Source: CAKMMH01 sp927798255 (GTDB lineage Bacteria; Bdellovibrionota_C; UBA2361; CAKMMH01). Taken from it: a stretch of 64,000 bases of DNA. The position numbers and the translations under genes were made by a program. The notes below the pieces were generated by a model that was given only the letters and a program-made list of their open reading frames with translations, was not told where the DNA came from and did not search any database. The stretch's first letter is position 1; every line of letters starts with the position of its first letter. The stretch is taken from assembly GCA_034180415.1 (NCBI GenBank), contig JAXFOK010000005.1, positions 66,656-130,655 on the forward strand, given 5' to 3'. Of the stretch, positions 1 through 9,411 are shown piece by piece.

Positions 1-1
1 T

Positions 2-2149
2 ATAACAGCCGGTGAGAGATCAAATAAGGTAATTGATATTTGGTCAGAAGTTGGAGATAAGATTACTACAGAGCTAATGGATAATATTTCTAAAGAAGAG
101 TTTGTAAATGAAAAGACTGGCGAGAAGAAGACAGGTGAAGCATTCAACTCAGTTTATATCATGGCTGACTCAGGTGCCCGTGGTTCGTCTCAACAGATAA
201 GACAGCTTGCTGGTATGAAGGGTTTGCTTGCTAAACCAGATGGTTCAATTATTGAACAACCTATTAAAGCAAACTTAAGAGAAGGACTTGATGCTATTCA
301 GTACTTTATTTCAACACACGGTGCTAGAAAAGGTTTGGCAGATACTGCTTTAAAGACTGCAAACTCAGGTTACTTAACACGTAAGTTAGTTGATGTTGCA
401 CAAGATTGCATCATTACTGAGCATGATTGCGGAACAACTAATGGTGTTAAGATGTCAGCTTTAATTGAAGGTGGTGAAGAAATTGAATCACTTGCAAATA
501 GAGTAATTGGACGTGTAACAGCAGAGGATATTATTGACCCAGTAACAAATGAAGTATTAATTCCAAGAAATACATTGATTGATGAGGCTAAATCAAAAGT
601 TATAGCTCATTCAGGAATTGATTCAATTATGGTTCGTTCAGTATTAACTTGTGAATCAGAACATGGATGTTGTTCACTTTGTTATGGTCGTGATTTAGCA
701 AGAGGACACCTTGTAAATATTGGTGAAGCAGTTGGTGTTATTGCAGCTCAGTCAATCGGTGAACCAGGAACTCAGTTAACAATGCGTACGTTCCACGTCG
801 GTGGTACTGCTAGTATTGGTAAGACTGAACAGACATCATTAGAAGCTAAATATGATGGTATTGTTAAGCTTATTGATTCTAAGTTAGTATCAAGACAAGA
901 TGGCACATCAGTTGTAATGGATAGAAAAACAGAGCTTGTTGTTCAAGATCCTCAAGATGGTCGTGAGAGAGAAAGATACAAACTTGTTTATGGTACAAGA
1001 CTTCGTGTTAAAGATGGACAAAAAGTTAAAGCAGGAACAGTTCTTGGTGAATGGGACCCATTTAGTTTACCAATTCTTTCTGAAATTTCAGGTCGTGTTG
1101 TATGGCAAGATATCAACGAGCAGACTATGGAAGAAAGAGCTGATGAAAGAACAGGTCTTGTAGAAAGAGAAATTATTCAAGCTAAGGATAGAGCAAAAGA
1201 CTTATCACCTCGTATTGTTATTCAAGGCGAGAATGGTGAAATGAAAGCTTATAACTTACCAGTAGGTATCAGAATTACAGTTGAACATAATGTTCAAATT
1301 GAAGCAGGTGACGCGATTGCTAAGAGAGAGCGTTCAACAACTAAGACTAAAGATATTACGGGTGGTCTACCTCGTGTTGTTGAATTATTCGAGGCAAGAC
1401 GTCCTAAAGATCCTGCACAAGTTACTGAAGTTGATGGTATTGTTGATTTTGGTGAAGATATTAGAGGTAAGAGAAGACTTATCGTAACACCTGAATATGG
1501 TGATGCTAAAGAATATTTAATTTCTAAGAACAAGCATATTGCTGTTCAAAAGGGTGATTTTGTAAGAGCTGGTGAAGCTTTGACAGATGGTGCTATTGAC
1601 CCTCATGATATTTTAAGTATTGAAGGTGTTGGCGCGTTAGCAAATTACTTAGTAAATGAAGTACAAGAAATTTATCGTCTACAAGGTGTTAGTATCGATG
1701 ATAAGCACGTTGAGGTTATCATATCTCAAATGTTAAGACGTGTAACTGTTATTGAGCCAGGAGATAGTAATTTATTAATTGGTGAATCAGTTGAGAAATG
1801 GAATGTTATTAAGCTTAATAATGAGCTTATTTCTCAAGGAAAGAAGCCAGCAACTTATGAACCACTTCTTCTTGGTATTACAAAGGCTGCACTTTCTACT
1901 GAGTCATTTATCTCAGCTGCTTCATTCCAAGAAACAACTAAAGTGTTAACAGATGCTGCAGTTTCTAGTAAGATTGATACGCTTCGTGGATTAAAAGAAA
2001 ATGTAATTATGGGGCGTTTAATCCCAGCAGGATCTGGAGCAACTAGATATGCATTTGATGAAATAAAAGTTAAGGAAGATGAGAAAGAGAAAGAACAAGA
2101 TATTTATATTGGTCAATCTTCAATCGAATCATTAGCTGGACTTTTATAA
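2..2149 (+). CDS. rpoC: DNA-directed RNA polymerase subunit beta' (C-terminal part, 5' end outside window)
   Basis: Beta' is the largest catalytic subunit of RNA polymerase. The reading frame is open from base 2, and conserved residues (ITAGERSNKVIDIW) precede the first ATG at 77, so the gene enters from outside the window and 77 is not its start. Visible landmarks are the second zinc site, with Cys in EHDCGTT and then CESEHGCCSLCYGRDL, and the trigger-loop segment GEPGTQLTMRTFH. The protein ends normally with a SIESLAGLL-type tail. A strong terminator follows at 2179. Unlike the common arrangement, rpsL does not follow: it lies about 29 kb downstream. Identity is certain; only the 5' part is missing. 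Confidence 0.98.
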   Translation: MTAGERSNKVIDIWSEVGDKITTELMDNISKEEFVNEKTGEKKTGEAFNSVYIMADSGARGSSQQIRQLAGMKGLLAKPDGSIIEQPIKANLREGLDAIQYFISTHGARKGLADTALKTANSGYLTRKLVDVAQDCIITEHDCGTTNGVKMSALIEGGEEIESLANRVIGRVTAEDIIDPVTNEVLIPRNTLIDEAKSKVIAHSGIDSIMVRSVLTCESEHGCCSLCYGRDLARGHLVNIGEAVGVIAAQSIGEPGTQLTMRTFHVGGTASIGKTEQTSLEAKYDGIVKLIDSKLVSRQDGTSVVMDRKTELVVQDPQDGRERERYKLVYGTRLRVKDGQKVKAGTVLGEWDPFSLPILSEISGRVVWQDINEQTMEERADERTGLVEREIIQAKDRAKDLSPRIVIQGENGEMKAYNLPVGIRITVEHNVQIEAGDAIAKRERSTTKTKDITGGLPRVVELFEARRPKDPAQVTEVDGIVDFGEDIRGKRRLIVTPEYGDAKEYLISKNKHIAVQKGDFVRAGEALTDGAIDPHDILSIEGVGALANYLVNEVQEIYRLQGVSIDDKHVEVIISQMLRRVTVIEPGDSNLLIGESVEKWNVIKLNNELISQGKKPATYEPLLLGITKAALSTESFISAASFQETTKVLTDAAVSSKIDTLRGLKENVIMGRLIPAGSGATRYAFDEIKVKEDEKEKEQDIYIGQSSIESLAGLL

Positions 2150-2178
2150 TAAATTTAATTTACGTATTTCAATTTAAG

Positions 2179-2214
2179 AGGGTTTCTTTTATAATACAAA
2201 AGAAGCCCTTTTTT
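2179..2214 (+). terminator. Rho-independent terminator after rpoC
   Basis: A 12-bp stem (agggtttctttt, 2179-2190, with aaaagaagccct, 2198-2209) and a 7-nt loop is followed by a run of T. It ends rpoC transcription and separates it from the glycan locus. Confidence 0.85.
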
Positions 2215-2235
2215 ATTATATGGAAAAAACAATTT

Positions 2236-3099
2236 ATGGATTTAGATGCAGGTATTAATGCAGTTTTAGAGCGAGTTGAAAAAACAGGTTCACTTGATGT
2301 GCAAGATGAGTATTTTTTAAAGTATTTTGATATATATTCCGATATAAATTCACTTAAAAGAAGAATCGTAAAGTCTGGTCATAAACATGTCACTCATACC
2401 TATTTTGAAAATAAAGAAAAATTCATAGATATAAGAAAGTTTTTGAAAATTTCAAATTTATACGATTTTATGGAGTGTGTTTTTATTGAAATATTCTCTA
2501 GAGCTTGTGAGCAAGGTGTAATGGTAGATATTATCAAGCGACTAGAAAATAACGAGTTGTCAAAAGAAGAGTATTTAGAAACTTTAGAAAGTTCGATAGA
2601 AGCAAAAGAAAAAGATATTAAGTTTACAGGATATAGTAAATTTAATGTTAATGCTTTTAATAATCTTTCTTCAAAGGATTTCGTAAGAATTGCATTTATA
2701 AGGTTACTTGAAAGGGAAGCTGATGATTTTGGCCTTAAAGATTTTACACTCAAGTTAAAGTTAGGAGAGCTTACAAGAAACGAAGTTATAAGAAGGATTG
2801 TACACTCAAATGAGGCACAAGGAAAAAATCTTCCTAAGATTATCTATTCTGGTGATGAAAATAATCAAAAGAAAAAAATATTTAATAGACATCCATTTAA
2901 TAAACATGAACTTGAATTTATAAGTCAAGATTATGATGAAATGGATAATCTTGAAAAATGTTATAAAGATGCAAAAAATGAGATTAAAAAAATGCATCAA
3001 AGATCGGATGAGCTTTTAGGTATGGTAAACTGGTTATCGGGAAGATTAGAGCTTGCATTTTATATGTTAAGTACTAAAGAAGAATATAAAAAAAATTAA
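2236..3099 (+). CDS. DUF4214 domain protein of the glycan locus
   Basis: 287 residues, no signal peptide. Residues about 147-195 (SSKDFVRIAFIRLLER, then a G-rich turn, GELTRNEVIRRIV and HSNEAQ) fit the DUF4214 pattern, a small helical module often fused to or encoded beside glycosyltransferases. Residues about 76-125 (YDFMECVFIEIFSRA...) look like a second, degenerate copy. The C-terminal part (about 232-275) is charged and likely coiled coil. It opens a same-strand series with glycosyltransferases 3' of it, which suggests a role in surface-glycan assembly. The biochemical function of DUF4214 is not established; the assignment rests on the repeat pattern and context. Confidence 0.7.
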   Translation: MDLDAGINAVLERVEKTGSLDVQDEYFLKYFDIYSDINSLKRRIVKSGHKHVTHTYFENKEKFIDIRKFLKISNLYDFMECVFIEIFSRACEQGVMVDIIKRLENNELSKEEYLETLESSIEAKEKDIKFTGYSKFNVNAFNNLSSKDFVRIAFIRLLEREADDFGLKDFTLKLKLGELTRNEVIRRIVHSNEAQGKNLPKIIYSGDENNQKKKIFNRHPFNKHELEFISQDYDEMDNLEKCYKDAKNEIKKMHQRSDELLGMVNWLSGRLELAFYMLSTKEEYKKN

Positions 3100-3123
3100 T
3101 AAGAAAAAATCAGAGTTAATATA

Positions 3124-3654
3124 ATGGAAAATTTTGCTAAAAATTTATTTAATAATATTAAAGCAGATAATATTAGATTAAAATCTATGATAGAAGAAAA
3201 GATTTTAAATTTAATAGTATTAGGTGATGCAAAAGAAAATTCTGATTATAAACTCATATGGGATGTACTTGATTGTTATAGAAACTATGTAAGTCCAGAT
3301 TTTTATGTTTATATTTATAACTCAAAATTAGAAAACAATGAGATTTTAAATAAGATTATCCATTATTACAATTTAGATAAGTTCGTATCTTTTATAAATA
3401 ATGATAACATTAAAGATACTTTTACAACTTTTCTAGGAAGTGATATAGCGATTTTATTAAATGATGTTAAAGATGAAGATCTAAGTTTAGTAGAGTATTT
3501 TATGCTTCCTAGTATTGTTACAAATAAAGAATTAGTAAAATGTAATAATAAGTTTTTATATATAGAAGATAATCCTGAGGATATAGCCTCAGCTCTTAGT
3601 ATACTAAACTTAAATATTGATTATAGAAGAAAGTTAGTTTTAGGGAATGATTAA
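3124..3654 (+). CDS. Stand-alone GT-B C-terminal-like domain protein
   Basis: 176 residues. It resembles only the second Rossmann half of a GT4 glycosyltransferase: a beta-strand/helix series around FYVYIYNSKLENNEI, a VSFINN segment, then DIAILLNDVKDEDLSLVEYF where GT4 enzymes have the EX7E donor-binding motif, and EDIASAL near the end. No acceptor-binding N-terminal half is present. Start ATG 3124 follows the DUF4214 gene by 24 nt. It may be a relic of a longer transferase, or a partner of the two full GT4 enzymes that follow. The homology is inferred from fold-like patterns and is weak. Confidence 0.45.
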   Translation: MENFAKNLFNNIKADNIRLKSMIEEKILNLIVLGDAKENSDYKLIWDVLDCYRNYVSPDFYVYIYNSKLENNEILNKIIHYYNLDKFVSFINNDNIKDTFTTFLGSDIAILLNDVKDEDLSLVEYFMLPSIVTNKELVKCNNKFLYIEDNPEDIASALSILNLNIDYRRKLVLGND

Positions 3655-3669
3655 TAAAAGGATTTTTTT

Positions 3670-4713
3670 ATGAAAGTAGCGATTGCAACAGTTCAAGTTC
3701 CATTTACAAGAGGTGGGGCTGAAATCCATGCTGAGATGTTAGAATCAGAATTAAAAAAAAGGGGATATAATGCAGATATTATTACTATTCCTTTTAAGTG
3801 GTATCCATACTCGTCGCTTGTGAAGTCAATTGAAATGGGGCGAATGATGGATTTAACAAGTGTTAATGGAGAGAAAATTGATAAAGTTATAGCAATGAAA
3901 TTCCCTGCATATTTACTAAAACATGATGATAAAGTTTTGTGGCTTCTTCATCAACATAGACAAGCATATGACCTTTGGAATACGCCTTATGGTGATATTC
4001 ATCTTTGGGATAATGGCGAGGAAGTTAGAGATTTTATAAGGAAGATTGACAAGAAATATCTTCCAGAGGCTCGGAAGATTTATACTAATGCAAAGTGTAC
4101 AGCAGATAGACTTAAAAATTATTGTAATATTGAAGGTACTGCTTTATATCATCCACCACTAAATTATGAGAAATTTTATACCGAAGAATATAAAGACTAC
4201 TTCTTTTATCCAAGTCGTATCAACTCAATAAAAAGGCAAAGAGTTTTAGTTGAGGCGATGAAGTATGTTAAAACAGATGTTAAAGCTGTGATTTCTGGTG
4301 GCGCAGAAGAAGATGAACTTATATATATAAAAAATTTAATAAAAGAAAATAAATTGGAAAATAAGGTAAAACTTGCAGGGTTTATTTCAGAAGAAGATAA
4401 GTTAAAGTATTATGCTAATGCTTTAGGTATTTATTTCGGAGCGTACAATGAAGATTATGGTTATATAACGCTTGAAAGTTTTTACGCTAGAAAGCCAGTA
4501 ATTGTACATACTGATGCAGGTGGACCACTTGAGTTTGTAAATGATAATTATAATGGGTATATCATAGAAGCTGATGCAAAAGAAGTTGCAAAAAAGCTTG
4601 ATTATTTATATGAAAACAAAAATGAAGCTATAAAACTTGGCGAAAATGGTTACAAATCATTACAAGAAAAAAATATAAACTGGGATTACGTAATAGAGTG
4701 TTTGTTATCTTAG
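3670..4713 (+). CDS. Glycosyltransferase family 4 (GT-B)
   Basis: 347 residues, a full-length GT4 retaining glycosyltransferase acting in the cytoplasm on a lipid-linked or protein acceptor. The N-terminus FTRGGAEIHAEML carries the Gly-rich loop of the acceptor domain. The C-terminal domain starts near FYPSRINSIKRQRVLVEAM (about 179-197) and includes VISGGAEEDE and the EX7E motif E261-DYGYITL-E269, followed by HTDAGGPLEFV. Start ATG 3670, 15 nt after the previous stop. It sits between two other transferase-like genes on the same strand, so a shared pathway is likely. Donor and acceptor sugars cannot be read from sequence. Confidence 0.88.
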   Translation: MKVAIATVQVPFTRGGAEIHAEMLESELKKRGYNADIITIPFKWYPYSSLVKSIEMGRMMDLTSVNGEKIDKVIAMKFPAYLLKHDDKVLWLLHQHRQAYDLWNTPYGDIHLWDNGEEVRDFIRKIDKKYLPEARKIYTNAKCTADRLKNYCNIEGTALYHPPLNYEKFYTEEYKDYFFYPSRINSIKRQRVLVEAMKYVKTDVKAVISGGAEEDELIYIKNLIKENKLENKVKLAGFISEEDKLKYYANALGIYFGAYNEDYGYITLESFYARKPVIVHTDAGGPLEFVNDNYNGYIIEADAKEVAKKLDYLYENKNEAIKLGENGYKSLQEKNINWDYVIECLLS

Positions 4714-4723
4714 GTAGTTTAAT

Positions 4724-5884
4724 ATGGTTAAAAAAAAATTATTATATGCAAGTCCTTTTCTTCCGATGAAAAGTGGGATTTCCGATTATTCTGAAAAGTT
4801 AATAAATGTTTTAAAAGAAAAATTTGATATCACACTTTATATTGATAATTATAAAATTGCTAATAATCTTAATAATGAATTTAAAGTATTAAAATACGGT
4901 GTATCAAAAGTAGATTATGATTCTTATGACTGTATTATTTACAATATTGGTAATAATGAAAAATATCATAAGTACATATATAAGGAGTGTTTAAAGCATC
5001 CAGGATTTGTGATTTTACATGATTTTGTAATTTTTTATCTATTTTATGGTATGTATGATGATGACATTATCTTTTATGAGAAGTTATTTAGAGAAGGTTC
5101 AAATAAAGATTTTTTTCAAGTAAAATGCATGATAAAAGAAGGATATTTTGATATTAATAAAATTGCAAATATTCCTTTAAATGGTGAAATCTTAAGATCT
5201 CAAAATAAAATTATTGTTCATTCAATATACGCGTATAATAAAATTTTAGAAACAGGATTTAAAAACAAAGAAGATATATATAAAGTTAATTTAATATCAC
5301 TTGATGAAGATTTAATTCGTATTCAAAATAAAAAAGAATTGTTTAACAAGTATAATATTCCTTTAGATGCGATAATTATTGCGTCATTTGGGAATATCAT
5401 TCCTACAAAATTAAATAAAGCTACATGTAAAGTAATTAAAAAAATTTCTGAAAATAGCAATAAAAAATTATGCTATTTATTAGTAGGTGAAGGTAAAGAG
5501 GTAGATGATATTTTAGAAGATAATTTAATTATAAAAACTGGCTATACGAGCATTAATGAATTTAAAGCTTTTATGCATTACTCTGATTTAATTATAAATT
5601 TAAGATATCCATCTATGGGAGAGACATCTGCTTCGATGGTGCAAATAATGAAAAATGGAAAATGTTGTATCATAAATGCTGATGGATGGTTTGCGGAAAT
5701 TCCAAATAACGCAGCGTATCAAGTTAAAAGAGAAAATTTAGAAAAAAATTTAGAAGAAGCGATTTTAAAATTAATTAATGATGATGAATTAAGAGAAAAT
5801 ATTGGAAAAAATGCAAAGGCATATATTGAAAAAGAGTATAATGATAGTAAGATTTTAGACGATTTCTGCAAAATTCTATCTTAG
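4724..5884 (+). CDS. Glycosyltransferase family 4-like protein
   Basis: 386 residues. The N-terminus LLYASPFLPMKSGISDYSEK matches the acceptor-domain start of GT4 enzymes. The donor domain has IIASFGNIIPTKLNK, a LLVGEG strand, and RYPSMGETSASMVQIM (Glu near residue 300), the usual GE-S-S variant of the EX7E region, then a DGWFAEIP loop. It starts 10 nt after the preceding GT4 gene and is probably co-transcribed. It likely adds one sugar of the same oligosaccharide; specificity is unknown. Confidence 0.85.
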   Translation: MVKKKLLYASPFLPMKSGISDYSEKLINVLKEKFDITLYIDNYKIANNLNNEFKVLKYGVSKVDYDSYDCIIYNIGNNEKYHKYIYKECLKHPGFVILHDFVIFYLFYGMYDDDIIFYEKLFREGSNKDFFQVKCMIKEGYFDINKIANIPLNGEILRSQNKIIVHSIYAYNKILETGFKNKEDIYKVNLISLDEDLIRIQNKKELFNKYNIPLDAIIIASFGNIIPTKLNKATCKVIKKISENSNKKLCYLLVGEGKEVDDILEDNLIIKTGYTSINEFKAFMHYSDLIINLRYPSMGETSASMVQIMKNGKCCIINADGWFAEIPNNAAYQVKRENLEKNLEEAILKLINDDELRENIGKNAKAYIEKEYNDSKILDDFCKILS

Positions 5885-5905
5885 TTTTGTTTTTTGATAT
5901 CACTG

Positions 5906-6448
5906 ATGGTTAATTTAAAAAATATAGATAATGTAATTATTAGAAAAGCCTCAATTCAAGATGTTCCTGAGGTTTGCAAAATTCAAGTAGATGGCTGGTG
6001 TAAGACTTATAAGGGAATTATCTTGGATGATTATTTAAGTAGTTTAAAAAGTAATATTGAAGAGAAAATTCAAGAAACAATTAAATGGTTTAATGAAGAT
6101 AAAATTTCTAAAAGATTTGTCGTAGCTTTAGAAGATGAAATAATAGCTTGTTTTTCTTTAATTTTTCCAAGCAAAACTCCAAACAATATTGAAGCAGAAG
6201 TGCAGCTAAGTGATATGTATGTAAAAAATGAATATACGGGACTGGGAATAGGAACAAAGATTTTTGAATTCATTAAAGATTTTCTTCTTAGTAAAGACAA
6301 AAATACCCTTTGTGCATGGTGCTTTAAAGATAATATAGATGCTTTTAATTTTTATAAGAAAAAAGGCGGTATCGTAAAAAAGGAAGTTCTAAAAACAATT
6401 TCTGATAATGAGTACACTGTGGTTTGTTTTTACTATGAGTTTTTGTAA
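5906..6448 (+). CDS. GNAT-family N-acetyltransferase
   Basis: 180 residues from ATG 5906 (MVNLKNIDNVIIRKAS). The frame extends upstream to a TTG at 5894 but the family normally begins near VIIRKASIQDVPEV, so the ATG is preferred. Acetyl-CoA-binding motif A is seen as LSDMYVKNEYTGLGIGTKIF, and motif B as NIDAFNFYKKKGG near the C-terminus. These enzymes transfer acetyl from acetyl-CoA to an amine. Its place among glycan genes suggests an amino-sugar substrate, but that is inference. It is followed closely by the first large GT-C-like gene. Confidence 0.82.
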   Translation: MVNLKNIDNVIIRKASIQDVPEVCKIQVDGWCKTYKGIILDDYLSSLKSNIEEKIQETIKWFNEDKISKRFVVALEDEIIACFSLIFPSKTPNNIEAEVQLSDMYVKNEYTGLGIGTKIFEFIKDFLLSKDKNTLCAWCFKDNIDAFNFYKKKGGIVKKEVLKTISDNEYTVVCFYYEFL

Positions 6449-6461
6449 AATGAGCATAATT

Positions 6462-8894
6462 ATGAAAAAATTATTATATACAAAATTTATATTTGTTTTT
6501 CTGGTAACTTATTTAGTTATATTTTCTGTAGTTTTTAAAAATGACTATTTAAGTAATATTGATACCACAGAAATTTTAACTGAATGGCAAGTTAACTTTT
6601 CACAAATAAAAATATTGTACTATATGTTTCAGTCTGCGGTATATAGTATTTGCTTGTTGTCATTTATTGTCTTTTTATACAATTATAGCAGCAAAATTTT
6701 TAAATTAAAATTATTGATGGAATCTTTAGGAATAATTAGTATAACCGTAATTTTATTTGGTTATATATATGGCAATTTTTCTTGGGATATTATAAATCTT
6801 CCGTTGTTCTTTTATGGAAGTGATGATGCTTATTTTTTATCTATCGCAAAAAATATTCTAGATGGCAATAGTTTTTGGTTTATAAAAAATTTAGATGCAC
6901 CATTTGGTACAAGATTGTATGATTTTCCAAATACGTTGCCTTTTTTTTGCATTTGCGTTCGTGTTTTAGGATTGTTTACAAGTAATGTAATTTTTATAAC
7001 TAACTTTTATTATTTCTTAACTTTTTTATTAGCCACACTCTCGTTTTATATAGTTTTAAGGTTATTTAATATAAATTACTTTTTTTCTATCTTAGGAAGT
7101 ATTGTATTTTCATTCTCTCAATATCACTTTTATAGAAATATTGTACATTTAAATATTTCATCGTTTTTCTCTACGCCCATTGTTTTATACGTGTGCTATT
7201 GCATTGCATTTAACAATGATTTTAATAAGAGAGATAATCAATTTACCGAAAAGCTAAGGACAATCACAAATATTATAACAATTAGTTTATTAATTACATT
7301 TTCTCATATTTATTATATCTATTTTGGATGCGTAGTAATTGGTTTTAGCATGATTTGGGCGTTATTTAAAAAAAGATATGTAGCAATAGTAAAATCAATA
7401 TCTATTCTTTTTTGTATAATAATGTTTGTATTTTGTGATTTATTACCATCAATAATATATGGTATTGTCAATACTAATATGATTTCTCATCTTAGACTTC
7501 CTTATGATGCGTACGTATATAGTTTGCAATTAGTACATTTATTTATGCCTTATCTCACCGAAGGTAAGCATGTTTTTTCGAATATCACTGATGCATATAT
7601 TCGTTCAGGTATGAGTCAAAGTGAAGCTATGGTTAATTACTTAGGAATTCTATCTTTAATTGGATTTGTAATTCTAATTTTGATTTTACTCGTTCCATCA
7701 TTTAATAATTATATAAGGAAATATGAAGATGAAGGTAAAAAAGGAATACTAAGTTTTTTTTCGGCAAGCAATATGCTAATACTGTTATTAGGATTACAAA
7801 GTGGCATAGGAGTTATCGTAGCACTGTTAGGTTTTACAAAAATTCGCGCATATAATAGGGTATCAATATATATATTAATGTATTCAATATTTGCTTTAAT
7901 TTATATAATGGATATTCTCTATAAGAAATATAATAAAAAATTAAAAAATTTATATGCAGCTATTATAACAATTTTACTTATATGTTTTCATATTTATGAA
8001 ACACATTTAACAAATTTTGTACAAAACCAAAATTATAATAAAATTGCAATAAGTAATGTTAAGGATTATGCTTACAAGTTAGAAAATTTATACAAAAATG
8101 GAGCAAATATTTTACAACTTCCAATAGTAAGTTATCCAGAAAATTTAACAAATAATTCTTTAACTAATTGTAATTATCAAGTTTTGCCGTACATTTATAC
8201 TAGTAATATAAAATACAGTTCTGGCGCACTAAATAATACAAAAGAGTATTTTGCACAAAAAGTATTATTTGATATAGATGATATAGAAAATATTTTATTA
8301 AATGCGAAAGAATACGGGTTTGATGGAATTAGCGTAAATACCGATATGTATAATAATAATTCAATTATTGATAAATTTAATAATATCTTAGGTAACCCTA
8401 AAATTATCAGCGATTTAAAAAATATATATTTATACGATATAAGAAATTATAAATCTAATAAAAACTTTGAATTGGACAATGTTAATTTTATAGATGATGA
8501 AAGATATATTGCTGGCGGTTTTAGTATATTAGAAATAGGTAAGGATTTTAATATAAGATGGGGAACATTAGAAGGTAAAAAAAAGTCTAAAGGTATTAAT
8601 TCTTATATTTATTTTCTCCCTCCCCCAAACAAGCCATATAAAATCTTTTTTGATGCAAATTCAGAAATTGATAATACCCTAACAGTTTACGTAAACAATA
8701 ATAAAATAGATACCTTTAATATCCATAGAGGCGAAAATATCTTTGAAACGAAATTAATTAATTTCAATAATATACTAAAACCTTGCATTCTAAAATTAGA
8801 ACATTCTGCTTCATTTTCTCCAAAAGATATTGATAGCACAAGTTTAGATGGGCGGGAGTTGACATTAGCTTATAAACAGATTCGGCTAAAATAG
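6462..8894 (+). CDS. Large GT-C-like membrane glycosyltransferase, paralogue 1
   Basis: 810 residues from ATG 6462 (MKKLLYTKFIFVFLV), chosen because both downstream paralogues begin with a similar hydrophobic helix; an upstream ATG at 6408 would overlap the acetyltransferase gene. About a dozen transmembrane segments are followed by a soluble C-terminal part ending with a SxDxRxLxLxY pattern. The first large loop holds Asp121-Asp122 (YGSDDAYFL), in the position of the acidic pair of GT-C enzymes that use lipid-phosphate sugars at the membrane. It lacks the roughly 110-residue beta-rich N-terminal insert of paralogues 2 and 3. The role as a glycosyltransferase is inferred from topology and the acidic motif. 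Confidence 0.65.
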   Translation: MKKLLYTKFIFVFLVTYLVIFSVVFKNDYLSNIDTTEILTEWQVNFSQIKILYYMFQSAVYSICLLSFIVFLYNYSSKIFKLKLLMESLGIISITVILFGYIYGNFSWDIINLPLFFYGSDDAYFLSIAKNILDGNSFWFIKNLDAPFGTRLYDFPNTLPFFCICVRVLGLFTSNVIFITNFYYFLTFLLATLSFYIVLRLFNINYFFSILGSIVFSFSQYHFYRNIVHLNISSFFSTPIVLYVCYCIAFNNDFNKRDNQFTEKLRTITNIITISLLITFSHIYYIYFGCVVIGFSMIWALFKKRYVAIVKSISILFCIIMFVFCDLLPSIIYGIVNTNMISHLRLPYDAYVYSLQLVHLFMPYLTEGKHVFSNITDAYIRSGMSQSEAMVNYLGILSLIGFVILILILLVPSFNNYIRKYEDEGKKGILSFFSASNMLILLLGLQSGIGVIVALLGFTKIRAYNRVSIYILMYSIFALIYIMDILYKKYNKKLKNLYAAIITILLICFHIYETHLTNFVQNQNYNKIAISNVKDYAYKLENLYKNGANILQLPIVSYPENLTNNSLTNCNYQVLPYIYTSNIKYSSGALNNTKEYFAQKVLFDIDDIENILLNAKEYGFDGISVNTDMYNNNSIIDKFNNILGNPKIISDLKNIYLYDIRNYKSNKNFELDNVNFIDDERYIAGGFSILEIGKDFNIRWGTLEGKKKSKGINSYIYFLPPPNKPYKIFFDANSEIDNTLTVYVNNNKIDTFNIHRGENIFETKLINFNNILKPCILKLEHSASFSPKDIDSTSLDGRELTLAYKQIRLK

Positions 8895-8921
8895 GCGATG
8901 CAATCTTTGATGCCTCGCCTG
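8893..8921 (+). terminator. Terminator-like hairpin, similar to the ends of the 23540/23676 palindromes
   Basis: aggcga (8893-8898) pairs with tcgcct (8915-8920), followed by gtttt. It begins inside the stop codon of the GT-C gene. Its halves (gatgca... and gatgcctcgcc) resemble the outer arms of the palindromic elements at 23540 and 23676. Confidence 0.6.
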
Positions 8922-8989
8922 TTTTAGCAGCTAGGCGACTGAACTACAGTCAATAAAAGTGAAGTGTTTTATTTATAAATCTAGTATGC

Positions 8990-9320
8990 AACAACCCCCC
9001 GTAGGGGGTTAATGAAGCGAAGCGGAGCCAGGATGGGGGGAGCTCGCATAAAAAATGCGACAGCATTTTTTAATGTGCGATTCAACCCATTATAGCAAAT
9101 GCCCCCCCACACCACGACCCCTTTAGGGATCGACTAACAAAATTAAATCGCAATCAATTTAGTAAACATCCCAAATAGAATATCCATTTATATTAGTATA
9201 GACAAAACCCCTGTAAAGGGGTTATTAAAGCGAAACGAGCGTTAGCGAAGTGAAGCGGCGCTAGGGCGTAGTGGCCTAAAGCACAAGCGCTAGCTTGTGC
9301 ACTCACCACTACGTTAGAGC
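8990..9320. repeat. GC-rich block of nested palindromes between GT-C paralogues
   Basis: The 517-nt gap 8895-9411 has no convincing gene but two related elements. The first has the hairpin aaccccc/gggggtt (8993-9010), then a gggggg...cccccc outer pair (9035-9098) enclosing a long stem 9044-9058/9063-9080. The second has the hairpin aacccc/ggggtt (9206-9223), then outer arms cgtagtgg (9267-9274) and ccactacg (9306-9313) around a perfect stem gcacaagc/gcttgtgc (9281-9300). Both share a linker of the form gttaNtNaagcgaa. The block is far richer in G+C than its flanks. It looks like two copies of a dispersed palindromic repeat. Confidence 0.75.
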
Positions 9321-9411
9321 TACATATTGTGCATGCTACTTGGTTGTCATACAATTATATTATATACTAATTTAAAACTAATTTTAATTAATTCAAGGAA
9401 TATATGGATTT

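Noticed and set aside
77..2149. rpoC starting at ATG 77
   Set aside because: The same frame is open to the window edge and encodes conserved beta' residues before this ATG.
6408..6461. Longer start for the first GT-C-like gene
   Set aside because: It would overlap the acetyltransferase gene by 41 nt and adds residues not shared by the two paralogues.
8895..9411. Small genes or a tRNA in the GC-rich gap
   Set aside because: The G+C comes from palindromes. No tRNA T-loop or anticodon-arm pattern and no protein-like frame was found.
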